64,000 nucleotides of DNA, taken from contig NZ_JOEY01000007.1 of assembly GCF_000718165.1 (NCBI RefSeq), forward strand, positions 272,106 to 336,105. Direction: 5' to 3'. Source of the DNA: Streptomyces fulvoviolaceus. Its GTDB lineage: Bacteria > Actinomycetota > Actinomycetes > Streptomycetales > Streptomycetaceae. A model generated the notes under the pieces. The model searched no databases, was not told the origin of the DNA, and saw nothing but the letters and a program-made list of their open reading frames with translations. Both the position numbers and the translations under genes were made by a program. Shown here in pieces: positions 8,669 to 16,317 of the stretch. Numbering within the stretch: position 1 is the first letter of the stretch; each line of letters opens with the position of its first letter.

Positions 8669-9886
8669 GTGACTTCCTTCGACACCTCCCCCCAACTGAA
8701 CGTCTGGCGCGCACTGCTCGCGCTGGCCGTGGTGTTCGTGATGTTGGCGACCACGGGCTGGACCGCGCTGCGCAACCAGCGGGAGTCCACCCCGCTCCAG
8801 GCCTCGCTCAGGGCCTGGCAGCACGGCCGTATCCACGGACAGGACCTGCCCGACCCGGACGACACCCCCGGCCACCTCGCCCGCTTCTTCGCCGCGCTCA
8901 CCGCTCAGGAGCGCGTCGACCTCGCTCAGCGTTATCCGCTCGCGGTCGGCAACATGAACGGCGCCCCCGTCGAGCTGCGCTACCGCGCCAACCGCATCGC
9001 CCTCGGCCAGGCCCGCAAAGTCGAGCTGAAGCGCATGCACGACACCCGGCTCAGCCCGGCCGGGCAGCAGGAGGCGGGCGAACGTATGCACCGCTTCGCG
9101 TCACTGATGACCAAGGGCCGCCACATCCTCGCCTTCGACCCCGACGGCTCCGGCCGGGTCGCCGAGGTCTTCGGCAGCCTGCGCAAGGCGGAGCGGGTCT
9201 CGGTCGTCGTCCCCGGCGTCGATACCAACCTGCTCAACTTCCAGCGCACCACCCGCAGATACTCGGCGCCCTTCGGCATGGCCAAGTCCCTGTACAGGGC
9301 CGAGCGCTCGGCGAGTCCCTCGACGCGTACGGCGGTGATCGCCTGGGCCGACTACACGGCACCCGCCGGGCTCGGCATCGACTCGGCCACCGCGATGCGC
9401 GCCAAGGACGGCGCGCTGCGGCTCAACGCCCTGGTCCGCGCACTGCCCGGCAGCTCGCCGGTCTCGCTGTTCTGCCACAGCTACGGCTCCGTGGTGTGCG
9501 GCGTCGCCGCGCACACGCTGCCGGACCGGGTGGCCGACATCGCGGTCGCCGGCAGCCCGGGCATGCGCGTCACGAACGCCTCCCAACTGCGCACCTCCGC
9601 GCATGTGTGGGCGATGCGGGACGCCGACGACTGGATCCAGGACGTGCCGTACATGGAGGTCGGCGGGCTGGGCCACGGCGCCGACCCGGTGTCCTCCGCG
9701 TTCGGCTCCCGCGTGCTGTCGGCGCAGGGCGCGGACGGGCACAGCGGGTACTTCGAGCCGGGCACGGAGAGCCTGTTGAACTTCGCCGAGATCGGCATTG
9801 GCGCATACCGCTCGGTGCACTGCGCCCACGACGACGAAGCCTGCCGCGCCGGTTTGCCCGGCACGGCGACGGCCGGACGCGCGTAG
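8669..9886 (+). CDS. Membrane-anchored alpha/beta hydrolase (DUF1023-type)
   Basis: 405 residues. An N-terminal hydrophobic helix (ALLALAVVFVMLATTGWTAL) is a signal anchor. A helical region follows (RIHGQDLPDPDD, NRIALGQARKVELKRM). The C-terminal half carries the alpha/beta-hydrolase core of the DUF1023 family: VSVVVPGVDTNLLNF, the nucleophile elbow CHSYGS (G-x-S-x-G variant with Ser in HSYGS), DIAVAGSPGM, and a final DGHSGYF that supplies the His. These actinobacterial proteins are predicted lipases or esterases acting outside the membrane; the substrate is not known. Start GTG 8669, consistent with a leaderless mRNA. Confidence 0.88.
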   Translation: MTSFDTSPQLNVWRALLALAVVFVMLATTGWTALRNQRESTPLQASLRAWQHGRIHGQDLPDPDDTPGHLARFFAALTAQERVDLAQRYPLAVGNMNGAPVELRYRANRIALGQARKVELKRMHDTRLSPAGQQEAGERMHRFASLMTKGRHILAFDPDGSGRVAEVFGSLRKAERVSVVVPGVDTNLLNFQRTTRRYSAPFGMAKSLYRAERSASPSTRTAVIAWADYTAPAGLGIDSATAMRAKDGALRLNALVRALPGSSPVSLFCHSYGSVVCGVAAHTLPDRVADIAVAGSPGMRVTNASQLRTSAHVWAMRDADDWIQDVPYMEVGGLGHGADPVSSAFGSRVLSAQGADGHSGYFEPGTESLLNFAEIGIGAYRSVHCAHDDEACRAGLPGTATAGRA

Positions 9887-9940
9887 AGAACGCAGGAACT
9901 GCGGTCTGCGCGGGGAGGGGACGAAGAAGCTCGTGCCGCA

Positions 9941-9946
9941 TACGAT
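9941..9946 (+). promoter_or_regulatory. Putative -10 box, leaderless DUF4429 gene
   Basis: TACGAT followed by 7 nt and the ATG at 9954; the GAGGGG sequence further up is too far away to be a ribosome site. Confidence 0.5.
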
Positions 9947-9953
9947 GAGCCGC

Positions 9954-10805
9954 ATGGGTGACGTACTGGCCGGATTTCATGCCGCCTGGGAGTTCGAGTC
10001 CGACTCCGTGCTCATCCGCTACGAACGGGGGATTCGAACACCTAAGCTCTTTCAGGCGCTGGGGGAACGGCGTATCCCCCTGGAGGCGCTCTGCGGAGTG
10101 ACGCTGACGCCCGGCAGGCGCGGCACCGTGGTGCTGCGCGCCGAGCCGCGTCCGGGTGCCGATCCCCTGATGGAAGCGGCGGCGGGGCAGCTCAAGGAAG
10201 GGTGCGATCCCTATCGGCTGGTGCTGCCGGCCGACAAGGAGACGCTCGCCGAGTACTACGCCGACGAGTTGCGTGCGCAGCTGAAGGGCGACGACGGCGA
10301 GCCGGCCGAGCGTTTTCTGGTGCCGGCCCCTGAAGTGCCCCTGCAGTTCAAGGCGTACGACGGGAAGGCGTCCTTCGACGGGAAGACCGTGCACTTCCGG
10401 TGGTTCTGGACCGGGGCGTCGTCGGCGAAGTGGAAGGCCGGGGACCAGAGTTTCGCCGTGTCCGAACTGGGCGGCGTGGAGTGGCGGTCGCCGGAGGTGT
10501 TCGAAGGGCATCTGCGGCTGTTGCGGCGCGATGTGGGTGAGCAGCCGGTGCAGGCCGATCAGGATCCGGCGGCGGTGGTGTTCGGGCTGGGGTACGGGCC
10601 GGTGCATGAGTCGTTGCCGTTCGCCGCGGCGGTTCTGGCCGCTGTACGCGAGCGAGGGCCGGTCGCGGCGGTCCCGGCCGCGCCGCGCCGGGACCCCGCG
10701 GATATCGCCGAGCGGATTCGCCATCTTGGGGAGCTGCATCAGGCCGGGTTGGTCACTGATGAGGAGTTCTCCGTGAAGAAGGCGGAGTTGCTGGCGGAGC
10801 TCTAG
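9954..10805 (+). CDS. DUF4429 protein with C-terminal SHOCT domain
   Basis: 283 residues. Two repeats of the DUF4429 type are visible: residues about 4-120 (FHAAWEFESDSVLIRYERG, IPLEALCGVTL) and about 125-225 (FKAYDGKASFDGKTVHFRW, FAVSELGGVEWRSP). The end (DPADIAERIRHLGELHQAGLVTDEEFSVKKAELLAEL) is a short helical SHOCT motif of the kind that mediates oligomerization. No transmembrane segment. The start is taken at ATG 9954 on the strength of the -10 box seven nt upstream; ATG 9945 is also in frame. Its stop abuts the convergent aldo/keto-reductase stop with no spacer. Function unknown. Confidence 0.88.
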   Translation: MGDVLAGFHAAWEFESDSVLIRYERGIRTPKLFQALGERRIPLEALCGVTLTPGRRGTVVLRAEPRPGADPLMEAAAGQLKEGCDPYRLVLPADKETLAEYYADELRAQLKGDDGEPAERFLVPAPEVPLQFKAYDGKASFDGKTVHFRWFWTGASSAKWKAGDQSFAVSELGGVEWRSPEVFEGHLRLLRRDVGEQPVQADQDPAAVVFGLGYGPVHESLPFAAAVLAAVRERGPVAAVPAAPRRDPADIAERIRHLGELHQAGLVTDEEFSVKKAELLAEL

Positions 10806-11822
10806 TTACTCCCTGCCTGCAGAGGTGAACGTCATGTCCGAGTAGCGGTCTCCTGCCACCCTGCCCGCGATCGGCTCCAGGAGCTCCAGTTCCTCCTTGC
10901 TGAGCTCGATCCTCGTCGCCGCAGCGTTCTCCTCCACCCGGCTCGGCTTGCGGGTACCCGGGATCGGGATCACCGGGAGGGCGTGGACGGCCGCCTGCTG
11001 CTGGACCCAGGCCAGGGCGATCTGGCCGGTCGAGGCGTTGTGGGTCTTGGCGATCGTGCGGATCGGGTCCAGGAGGGCGACGTTCGCGTCCGCGTTCTCG
11101 CCGGTGAAGCGGGGCTGCTGGCGGCGGAAGTCGTCGGAGGTGAGGTCCTTGTCGGCGTTGGCGAAGGAGCCGGTGAGGAAGCCGCGGCCGAGCGGGGAGT
11201 ACGGCACGAGGGCCACGCCCAGTTCGCGGGCCGCCGGGACGACCTGCGCCTCGATGTCCCGGCTGAAGAGCGACCACTCCGACTGCACGGCGGCGATGGG
11301 GTGCAGGGCGTGCGCCGTACGCAGCTCGGCGGCCGTGACCTCGCTCAGGCCCAGGTGCTTGACCTTGCCCTCGCGCACCAGATCGGCCATGACGCCGACC
11401 GACTCCTCGATCGGTACGTTCACATCGCGCCGGTGCATGTAGTAGAGGTCGATGACATCGACGTCCAGGCGCTTCAGGCTCGCCTCGACGGCCTGCCGGA
11501 TGTAGGGCGGGTCGTTGCGGATGATCCGCCGGCTCGGGTCGTCCGCCGGGATCGCCAGGGCGAACTTGGTGGCGATCACGAGTTCGTCGCGGTGCGCCTT
11601 GAAGAACGGGGAGAGGAACTTCTCGTTCTCCCCCGCGCCGTACGCGTCCGCCGTGTCGTACAGCGTGACGCCGAGCTCCAGCGCCCGCTCCAGGGTGGCC
11701 CGCGACTCCTTCGCGTCCGAGGGGCCGTACGCGAAGCTCATGCCCATGCAGCCGAGGCCCTGCACACCGACCTCGGGGCCCGTGTCGCCCAGCCGTGCGG
11801 TGGCGATCCTGCTGTCGGTCAT
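10806..11822 (-). CDS. Aldo/keto reductase
   Basis: 338 residues, a cytosolic NADPH-dependent (beta/alpha)8 oxidoreductase that reduces aldehydes and ketones. The catalytic tetrad is visible: Asp56 and Tyr61 in DTADAYG, Lys86 in ATKFAL, His130 in YYMHRRD. The NADP-binding end is also present (VIPIPGTRKPSRVEENA). The group is the AKR11/13-like bacterial set (GLGCMGMSFAYG). Its ATG overlaps the stop of the upstream MerR gene (ATGA), so the two are translationally coupled and probably induced together. The inducer is likely a reactive aldehyde or oxidant, by inference. Confidence 0.95.
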   Translation of the reverse strand: MTDSRIATARLGDTGPEVGVQGLGCMGMSFAYGPSDAKESRATLERALELGVTLYDTADAYGAGENEKFLSPFFKAHRDELVIATKFALAIPADDPSRRIIRNDPPYIRQAVEASLKRLDVDVIDLYYMHRRDVNVPIEESVGVMADLVREGKVKHLGLSEVTAAELRTAHALHPIAAVQSEWSLFSRDIEAQVVPAARELGVALVPYSPLGRGFLTGSFANADKDLTSDDFRRQQPRFTGENADANVALLDPIRTIAKTHNASTGQIALAWVQQQAAVHALPVIPIPGTRKPSRVEENAAATRIELSKEELELLEPIAGRVAGDRYSDMTFTSAGRE

Positions 11823-12283
11823 CCGGCCTTCTCCGTTTCGTATGCGTGACCGGCGTCGGCGTAGAAGCTGATCTTCCGGTCGAGTACGGCGAGCGTGTCC
11901 TGGAGTTCCGCGATCCGGGACAGGACGTCCCGGCGGGTCGCCTCCAGGAGTTCGTGGCGCTCGCCGAATGTGTGGTCTCCCTCGCGGACCAGTTCCGCGT
12001 ACCGCACCATGCCGGCGACCGGCATGCCGGTGAGCCGGAGCTTGCCGACGAGGTCGAGCCAGTCGAGGTCGCGGTTGCTGTAGCGGCGCTGGCCGGTGTG
12101 CGAGCGGTCGATGTGCGGCATCAGCCCGATGCGCTCGTACCAGCGCAGGGTGTGCGCGGTCAGGCCGGTGAAGGCGACGACCTCGCTGATCGTGTAGCTG
12201 TCCTGGCCTTCCGGGCGCCTGTGGGGGTGCGGCGGGGCGCCGCAGCTGTCGGTCCTGGTACCCGTGGTCTCCATCACCGTCAT
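11819..12283 (-). CDS. MerR-family transcriptional regulator
   Basis: 154 residues. The winged helix is complete: YTISEVVAFTGLTAHTLRWYERIGL, then RRYSNRDLDWLDLVGKLR, and a long dimerization helix. It ends in a short effector region without a metal-binding Cys cluster, so it is not a metal sensor. Start ATG 12283 is chosen because a TAGCGT -10 box ends seven nt upstream. A perfect 18-bp palindrome lies between that box and a TTGCTT -35, the standard MerR operator layout. It therefore most likely autoregulates and activates the coupled aldo/keto reductase. Confidence 0.93.
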   Translation of the reverse strand: MTVMETTGTRTDSCGAPPHPHRRPEGQDSYTISEVVAFTGLTAHTLRWYERIGLMPHIDRSHTGQRRYSNRDLDWLDLVGKLRLTGMPVAGMVRYAELVREGDHTFGERHELLEATRRDVLSRIAELQDTLAVLDRKISFYADAGHAYETEKAG

Positions 12284-12290
12284 GAGCTCC

Positions 12291-12321
12291 ACGCTATGGC
12301 CTTGGAGTGCACTCCAAGCAA
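12291..12321 (-). promoter_or_regulatory. MerR-type promoter with 19-bp spacer and 18-bp palindrome
   Basis: On the minus strand: -35 TTGCTT (12316-12321), 19-bp spacer, -10 TAGCGT (12291-12296), ATG seven nt later. The palindrome CTTGGAGTGCACTCCAAG occupies 12301-12318. The long spacer with the operator inside is diagnostic of MerR activation by DNA untwisting. Confidence 0.8.
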
Positions 12322-12373
12322 GCGGTACAGGTAAGAAATCAACCCGATGTCACAGGGGCCCTGGGCGACGAAT

Positions 12374-12379
12374 TAGGCT
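12374..12379 (+). promoter_or_regulatory. Putative -10 box, leaderless serine hydrolase gene
   Basis: TAGGCT, 7 nt, then ATG 12387; no ribosome site. Confidence 0.5.
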
Positions 12380-12386
12380 CGTCGGC

Positions 12387-13208
12387 ATGTCCTTGCAGAG
12401 CCTCGCACTGATCGAGAACTGGCCGGTTCCCACCGCTGCGGCGGGTGTGGTGCGGGCCGACGGGACCGTCCTCGGGAACCATGGTCCGGTTGGGCGGCGG
12501 TTCGCGCTCGCCTCCGTCACCAAGCCGCTCGCCGCGTACGCCGCGCTCGTCGCGTACGAGGAGGGGGCGATCGAACTCGACGAGCCGGCCGGGCCCGCCG
12601 GGGCGACGGTACGTCATCTGCTCGCGCACACCTCGGGGCTGGCCTTCGACGAGCACCGGGTGACCTCCCCTCCCGGGGAGCGGCGGTTGTACTCCAACGC
12701 CGGGTTCGAGCAGCTCGGGGATCACATCGCGAAGGCCACGGACATTCCGTTCGGGGAGTATCTGCGGCAGGCGGTGCTGGAGCCGCTGGGGATGGCCTCG
12801 ACCTCGCTGGAGGGCTCTCCCGCGAAGGACGGGGTGTCTTCCGTGGAAGACCTCCTGCGGTTCGCGGCGGAGGTGCAGGCGCCGCGGCTGCTGGATCCTC
12901 GTACGGTCGCTGAGGCGATGACCGTGCAGTATCCGGGGACGAAGGGGGTGCTGCCGGGGTACGGGCACCAGAACCCGAACGACTGGGGGCTGGGCTTCGA
13001 GATCCGGGATTCCAAGTCGCCGCACTGGACGGGGTCTTCGTCCTCGCCGCGTGCCTTCGGGCACTTCGGGCAGTCCGGTACGTTTCTGTGGATCGACCCG
13101 GTTGCGGGGGTGGCGTGCGTGGCGCTGACGGATCGGGCGTTCGGGGCGTGGGCGGTTGAGGTGTGGCCGGTGTTCACGGATACGGTGCTGGCGGAGGTGC
13201 GGGGCTGA
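12387..13208 (+). CDS. Beta-lactamase-fold serine hydrolase (class C / esterase type)
   Basis: 273 residues without a signal peptide, so cytosolic. The serine beta-lactamase/penicillin-binding fold is shown by S43-x-x-K46 in LASVTKPL, the Y-x-N motif in LYSNAGFE, LLAHTSGL, and GHFGQSGTFLWIDP near the C-terminus (the KTG-equivalent region). The protein is short for the family (usual 350-400). Such proteins act as esterases or D-aminopeptidases rather than antibiotic-resistance enzymes; the substrate is unknown. The convergent pirin gene follows, separated by a dispersed repeat. Confidence 0.9.
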   Translation: MSLQSLALIENWPVPTAAAGVVRADGTVLGNHGPVGRRFALASVTKPLAAYAALVAYEEGAIELDEPAGPAGATVRHLLAHTSGLAFDEHRVTSPPGERRLYSNAGFEQLGDHIAKATDIPFGEYLRQAVLEPLGMASTSLEGSPAKDGVSSVEDLLRFAAEVQAPRLLDPRTVAEAMTVQYPGTKGVLPGYGHQNPNDWGLGFEIRDSKSPHWTGSSSSPRAFGHFGQSGTFLWIDPVAGVACVALTDRAFGAWAVEVWPVFTDTVLAEVRG

Positions 13209-13220
13209 GGTCGGGCTTTT

Positions 13221-13420
13221 CTCGCCCCCGCCGCCCCTACCCGTCCCATCCTTCTGGGGCTCCGCCCCAGACCCCGCTCCTCAAACGCCGGAGGGGCTGG
13301 ATTTTGCCGGCCGGGGCTTGGTCTTTTCAGCCCGTCCGGCGTTTGAGGACGAGGCCCCTTCAGGGCCGAAAAGGGGGGTCTGGGGGCGCAGCCCCCAGGG
13401 ACGGGAATGGGAAGGGGCGG
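13221..13420. repeat. Intergenic nested inverted repeat, family A copy 1
   Basis: A roughly 200-bp palindromic element. The outer arms are CCGCCCCTACCCGTCCC on the left and an imperfect complement on the right. Inside are GGGGCTCCGCCCC and GGGGGCGCAGCCCCC hairpins, and a central pair CTCAAACGCCGGA / TCCGGCGTTTGAG. Positions 13272-13304 (33 nt) recur identically in inverted orientation at about 27890-27922. It lies between convergent genes and overlaps the pirin 3' end. Likely a bidirectional terminator-type dispersed repeat. Confidence 0.8.
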
Positions 13421-14018
13421 CCTTCGCGTCCGTGATGCGCGCCGCGTCCCCCGGGCCCAACCGGGCTTCCTCCAGGCGCACTTCGCCACGGACGACGTGG
13501 ACGTAGACGTATCCTCCGTCCGGCACCGCCGTCCGCTCCCCCGGCCCCAGGCGACGTACGTGCAGCATCGCACCCGCCTCCGGGATCGCGTACGGCGTCG
13601 AGTCGGCGATGCCGTGGACGATCTCGTAGGAGGGTTCGCCACCCGGGTGCAACGGCGCCAGCCAGGTCTGTACGAAGGTCAGGGGGAGCGAGCCGCCGTT
13701 GCGCTCCACGTGCCGTACGCCCGCCGCCGCGCTCAGGCGCTGCACGTCCCCGGGGCGCACCACCGTCTCGTGGCCCGTGGAGTCGCGGTGGGTCAGCTCG
13801 CCCTCCACCACCCAGGTCACGATCTCCGTGTGGCTGTGCGGGTGTTCGTCGAAGCCCGCGCCGGGGGCGAGCCACTCCTCGTTGCAGGCGATCAGCGCGC
13901 CGAAGCGCAGGTTGTCGGGGTCGTAGTGCGGGCCGAAGGAGAAGGCGTGCCACGACTCGATTCCGGCGGAGGCGTCGCCGCCCGGGTAGCGCTCCGTCGC
14001 GCGCCGTACGTCCATCAC
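13281..14018 (-). CDS. Pirin-family protein with repeat-derived C-terminal tail
   Basis: 245 residues of the bicupin pirin family (quercetinase-like, Fe-binding). The N-terminal cupin shows FGPHYDPDNLRFG, then GFDEHPHSHTEIVTWVVEGEL with the metal-binding His residues, and the conserved GDVQRLSAAAGVRHVERN. The second cupin is abbreviated (AMLHVRRLGPGE, YVYVHVVRGEVRLEEARLGPGDAARI). The last 45 or so residues (from APSHSRPWG) are encoded by the intergenic repeat and have no counterpart in pirins. The start is taken at GTG 14018, seven nt after a TACGGT box; ATG 14015 follows directly. Possible roles are oxidative-stress dioxygenase or transcription cofactor. Confidence 0.88.
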   Translation of the reverse strand: MMDVRRATERYPGGDASAGIESWHAFSFGPHYDPDNLRFGALIACNEEWLAPGAGFDEHPHSHTEIVTWVVEGELTHRDSTGHETVVRPGDVQRLSAAAGVRHVERNGGSLPLTFVQTWLAPLHPGGEPSYEIVHGIADSTPYAIPEAGAMLHVRRLGPGERTAVPDGGYVYVHVVRGEVRLEEARLGPGDAARITDAKAAPSHSRPWGLRPQTPLFGPEGASSSNAGRAEKTKPRPAKSSPSGV

Positions 14019-14025
14019 GGGCACC

Positions 14026-14031
14026 ACCGTA
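14026..14031 (-). promoter_or_regulatory. Putative -10 box, leaderless pirin gene
   Basis: TACGGT on the minus strand, seven nt before GTG 14018; no ribosome site. Confidence 0.5.
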
Positions 14032-14089
14032 GCCCTCACTCGGCACCCGGCGGCGCGCACTCACGTCCGGATAAGGCAGTCTTGTCCAC

Positions 14090-15295
14090 GTGCCCGAATC
14101 CGAAGCCCGCAGGGGCAACCCCGCAGCGCCCGACGTCCACCCGCACGCGGCGACCCTGAAGAGGCTGGAGAAGTCGTCCGGCTCTCTCGCCGCGCAGGCC
14201 ATCACGCGCATGGACGAGACACTGCCGTGGTACCGGGCCATGCCACCGGAGAACCGTTCCTGGATCGGGCTCGTCGCCCAGGCCGGTATCGCCGCCTTTA
14301 CTGAGTGGTTCCGGCATCCTGACGCGCCTCAGGCCATCTCCACCGATGTCTTCGGGACCGCTCCCCGCGAGCTGACCCGGGCCATCACACTGCGGCAGAC
14401 CGTCGAGATGGTGCGCACCACCATCGAGGTCATGGAGAGCGCGATCGACGAGGTCGCGGCCCCCGGGGACGAGAACATCCTGCGCGAGGCGCTGCTCGTC
14501 TACGCCCGTGAGATCGCCTTCGCCACCGCTCAGGTCTACGCACAGGCCGCCGAGGCACGCGGCGCCTGGGACGCGCGGCTGGAGTCGCTGGTCGTCAACG
14601 CCGTCCTGAGCGGGGAGGCCGACGAGGGTGCGGTCAGCAGGGCCGCGGCCCTCGGGTGGAACTCTCCCGAGCATGTGTGCGTCGTGTTGGGCACCGCGCC
14701 CGACGGTGACAGCGAGCTGACCGTCGAGGCCATCCGGCGGGCCGCCCGGCACGCCAAGCTGCAGGTCCTCACCGGCGTGCTCGGAACCCGGCTCGTCGTG
14801 ATCGCGGGTGGCAGCGACAACCCGCTGGCCGTGGCCAAGTCGCTGATCGGGCCGTACGCGGCCGGGCCCGTGGTCGCCGGTCCCGTCGTACCCGATCTGC
14901 TCGCCGCCACCCGGTCCGCGCAGGCCGCGGCCGCCGGGCTCAAGGCGTGTTCCGCCTGGCAGGACGCCCCGCGGCCGGTGCTGGCGGACGATCTGCTTCC
15001 GGAGCGCGCGATGGCCGGGGATCCGAGTGCGCGCGAGCAGTTGGTGGAGGAGATCTACAGACCGCTGGAGGAGGCCGGGTCCGCCCTCCTGGAGACGCTC
15101 TCCGTCTATCTCGAACAGGCGAGCAGTCTGGAGGGGGCGGCGCGGATGCTGTTCGTCCATCCCAACACCGTGCGCTACCGGCTTCGACGTGTGACTGACG
15201 TCACCGGCTGGTCGCCTTCGGATGTGCGTTCGGCGTTCACGTTGCGGATCGCGCTGATCCTGGGGCGTCTGGCCGACGGAGATCTCCAACCCTAG
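14090..15295 (+). CDS. fasR: FasR, PucR/CdaR-type activator of fatty-acid synthesis
   Basis: 401 residues. An N-terminal helical sensor region (residues about 20-180) is followed by a GGDEF-like/CdaR domain (about 185-300). A C-terminal PucR-type helix-turn-helix (HTH_30) ends the protein, SLEGAARMLFVHPNTVRYRL with RRVTDVTGWSPSDVRSAF. The position directly upstream of fabD is that of FasR in S. coelicolor, shown there to activate fabD-fabH-acpP-fabF. Start GTG 14090 has no ribosome site; CAGTCT lies seven nt upstream as a poor -10. High confidence from family plus context. Confidence 0.93.
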   Translation: MPESEARRGNPAAPDVHPHAATLKRLEKSSGSLAAQAITRMDETLPWYRAMPPENRSWIGLVAQAGIAAFTEWFRHPDAPQAISTDVFGTAPRELTRAITLRQTVEMVRTTIEVMESAIDEVAAPGDENILREALLVYAREIAFATAQVYAQAAEARGAWDARLESLVVNAVLSGEADEGAVSRAAALGWNSPEHVCVVLGTAPDGDSELTVEAIRRAARHAKLQVLTGVLGTRLVVIAGGSDNPLAVAKSLIGPYAAGPVVAGPVVPDLLAATRSAQAAAAGLKACSAWQDAPRPVLADDLLPERAMAGDPSAREQLVEEIYRPLEEAGSALLETLSVYLEQASSLEGAARMLFVHPNTVRYRLRRVTDVTGWSPSDVRSAFTLRIALILGRLADGDLQP

Positions 15296-15297
15296 GC

Positions 15298-15318
15298 TTT
15301 TGTCGGAGCCCCACAAAA
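15298..15318. promoter_or_regulatory. Inverted repeat in the fabD promoter region, candidate FasR site
   Basis: TTTTGT-9-ACAAAA just after the fasR stop, in the 89-bp gap before fabD. It is the only AT-rich symmetric element there. Assignment to FasR is inference. Confidence 0.35.
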
Positions 15319-15384
15319 CCCCCTCGTGTTCTTCGTCCCTGTCCCCACGGGCGGCTATGGCCGTCCACAAGAGAGAGTGTGAGA

Positions 15385-16299
15385 GTGCTCGTACTCGTCG
15401 CTCCCGGCCAGGGCGCCCAGACGCCCGGCTTCCTGACTCCCTGGCTCGAACTCCCCGGTGCCGCCGCCCGCGTCGCCGCGTGGTCGGACGCCATCGGCCT
15501 GGACCTCGCCCACTACGGCACCCAGGCCGACGCGGACGCGATCCGGGACACGGCTGTCGCCCAGCCGCTCCTTGTCGCGGCCGGGATCCTGTCCGCCGCG
15601 GCACTCGGTGACGTTGCGCCGGGCGCCGTCGCCGGCCACAGCGTCGGCGAGATCACCGCCGCCGCCTTCACGGGCGTACTGGACGACACCGCGGCGCTGA
15701 CCCTCGTACGCAAGCGGGGTCTGGCCATGGCCGAGGCCGCCGCGATCACCGAGACCGGCATGTCCGCGCTGCTCGGCGGCGACCCCGAGGTGAGCGTCGC
15801 GCACCTGGAGAAGCTCGGGCTGACCCCGGCGAACGTCAACGGCGCCGGTCAGATCGTGGCCGCGGGCACGCTGGAGCAGCTCGCCGTGCTGAACGAGGAC
15901 AAGCCCGAGGGCGTCCGCAAGGTCATCCCGCTGAAGGTGGCCGGCGCCTTCCACACGCGCCACATGGCCCCCGCGGTCGACGCGCTGGCGAAGGCTGCCG
16001 CGGACCTGACGCCGGCGGACCCGACGGTCGCCTACGTCTCGAACAAGGACGGCAAGGTCGTGGCCACCGGTGCCGAGGTGCTCGAGCGCCTGGTCGGCCA
16101 GGTCGCCAACCCGGTCCGCTGGGACCTGTGCATGGAGACGTTCAAGGAGCTCGGCGCCACCGCGATCATCGAGGTCTCCCCCGGCGGCACGCTGGTCGGC
16201 CTCGCCAAGCGCGCGCTGCCGGGCGTCAAGACCCTGGCGCTCAAGACCCCCGACGACCTCGACGCTGCTCGCGAGCTCATCGCCGAGCACAGCGCCTGA
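15385..16299 (+). CDS. fabD: Malonyl-CoA:ACP acyltransferase
   Basis: 304 residues. Transfers malonyl from CoA to the phosphopantetheine of ACP, the entry step of type II fatty-acid synthesis, and in Streptomyces also serves polyketide pathways. Active Ser86 sits in VAGHSVGEITAA (G-H-S-x-G) and His190 in GAFHTRHM; the N-terminal GQGAQTPGF and C-terminal EVSPGGTLVGL are typical. Start GTG 15385 is preferred because the protein begins LVLVAPGQGAQ as in other Streptomyces FabD and the GAGAGAG site lies seven nt upstream; GTG 15379 is possible. First gene of the fab operon. Confidence 0.96.
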   Translation: MLVLVAPGQGAQTPGFLTPWLELPGAAARVAAWSDAIGLDLAHYGTQADADAIRDTAVAQPLLVAAGILSAAALGDVAPGAVAGHSVGEITAAAFTGVLDDTAALTLVRKRGLAMAEAAAITETGMSALLGGDPEVSVAHLEKLGLTPANVNGAGQIVAAGTLEQLAVLNEDKPEGVRKVIPLKVAGAFHTRHMAPAVDALAKAAADLTPADPTVAYVSNKDGKVVATGAEVLERLVGQVANPVRWDLCMETFKELGATAIIEVSPGGTLVGLAKRALPGVKTLALKTPDDLDAARELIAEHSA

Positions 16300-16317
16300 A
16301 AAGGAGCCCAGAGAGCA

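Noticed and set aside
10031..10048. GGGGATTCGAACACC, resembling a tRNA T-arm
   Set aside because: No cloverleaf could be built around it and it lies inside the DUF4429 coding frame.
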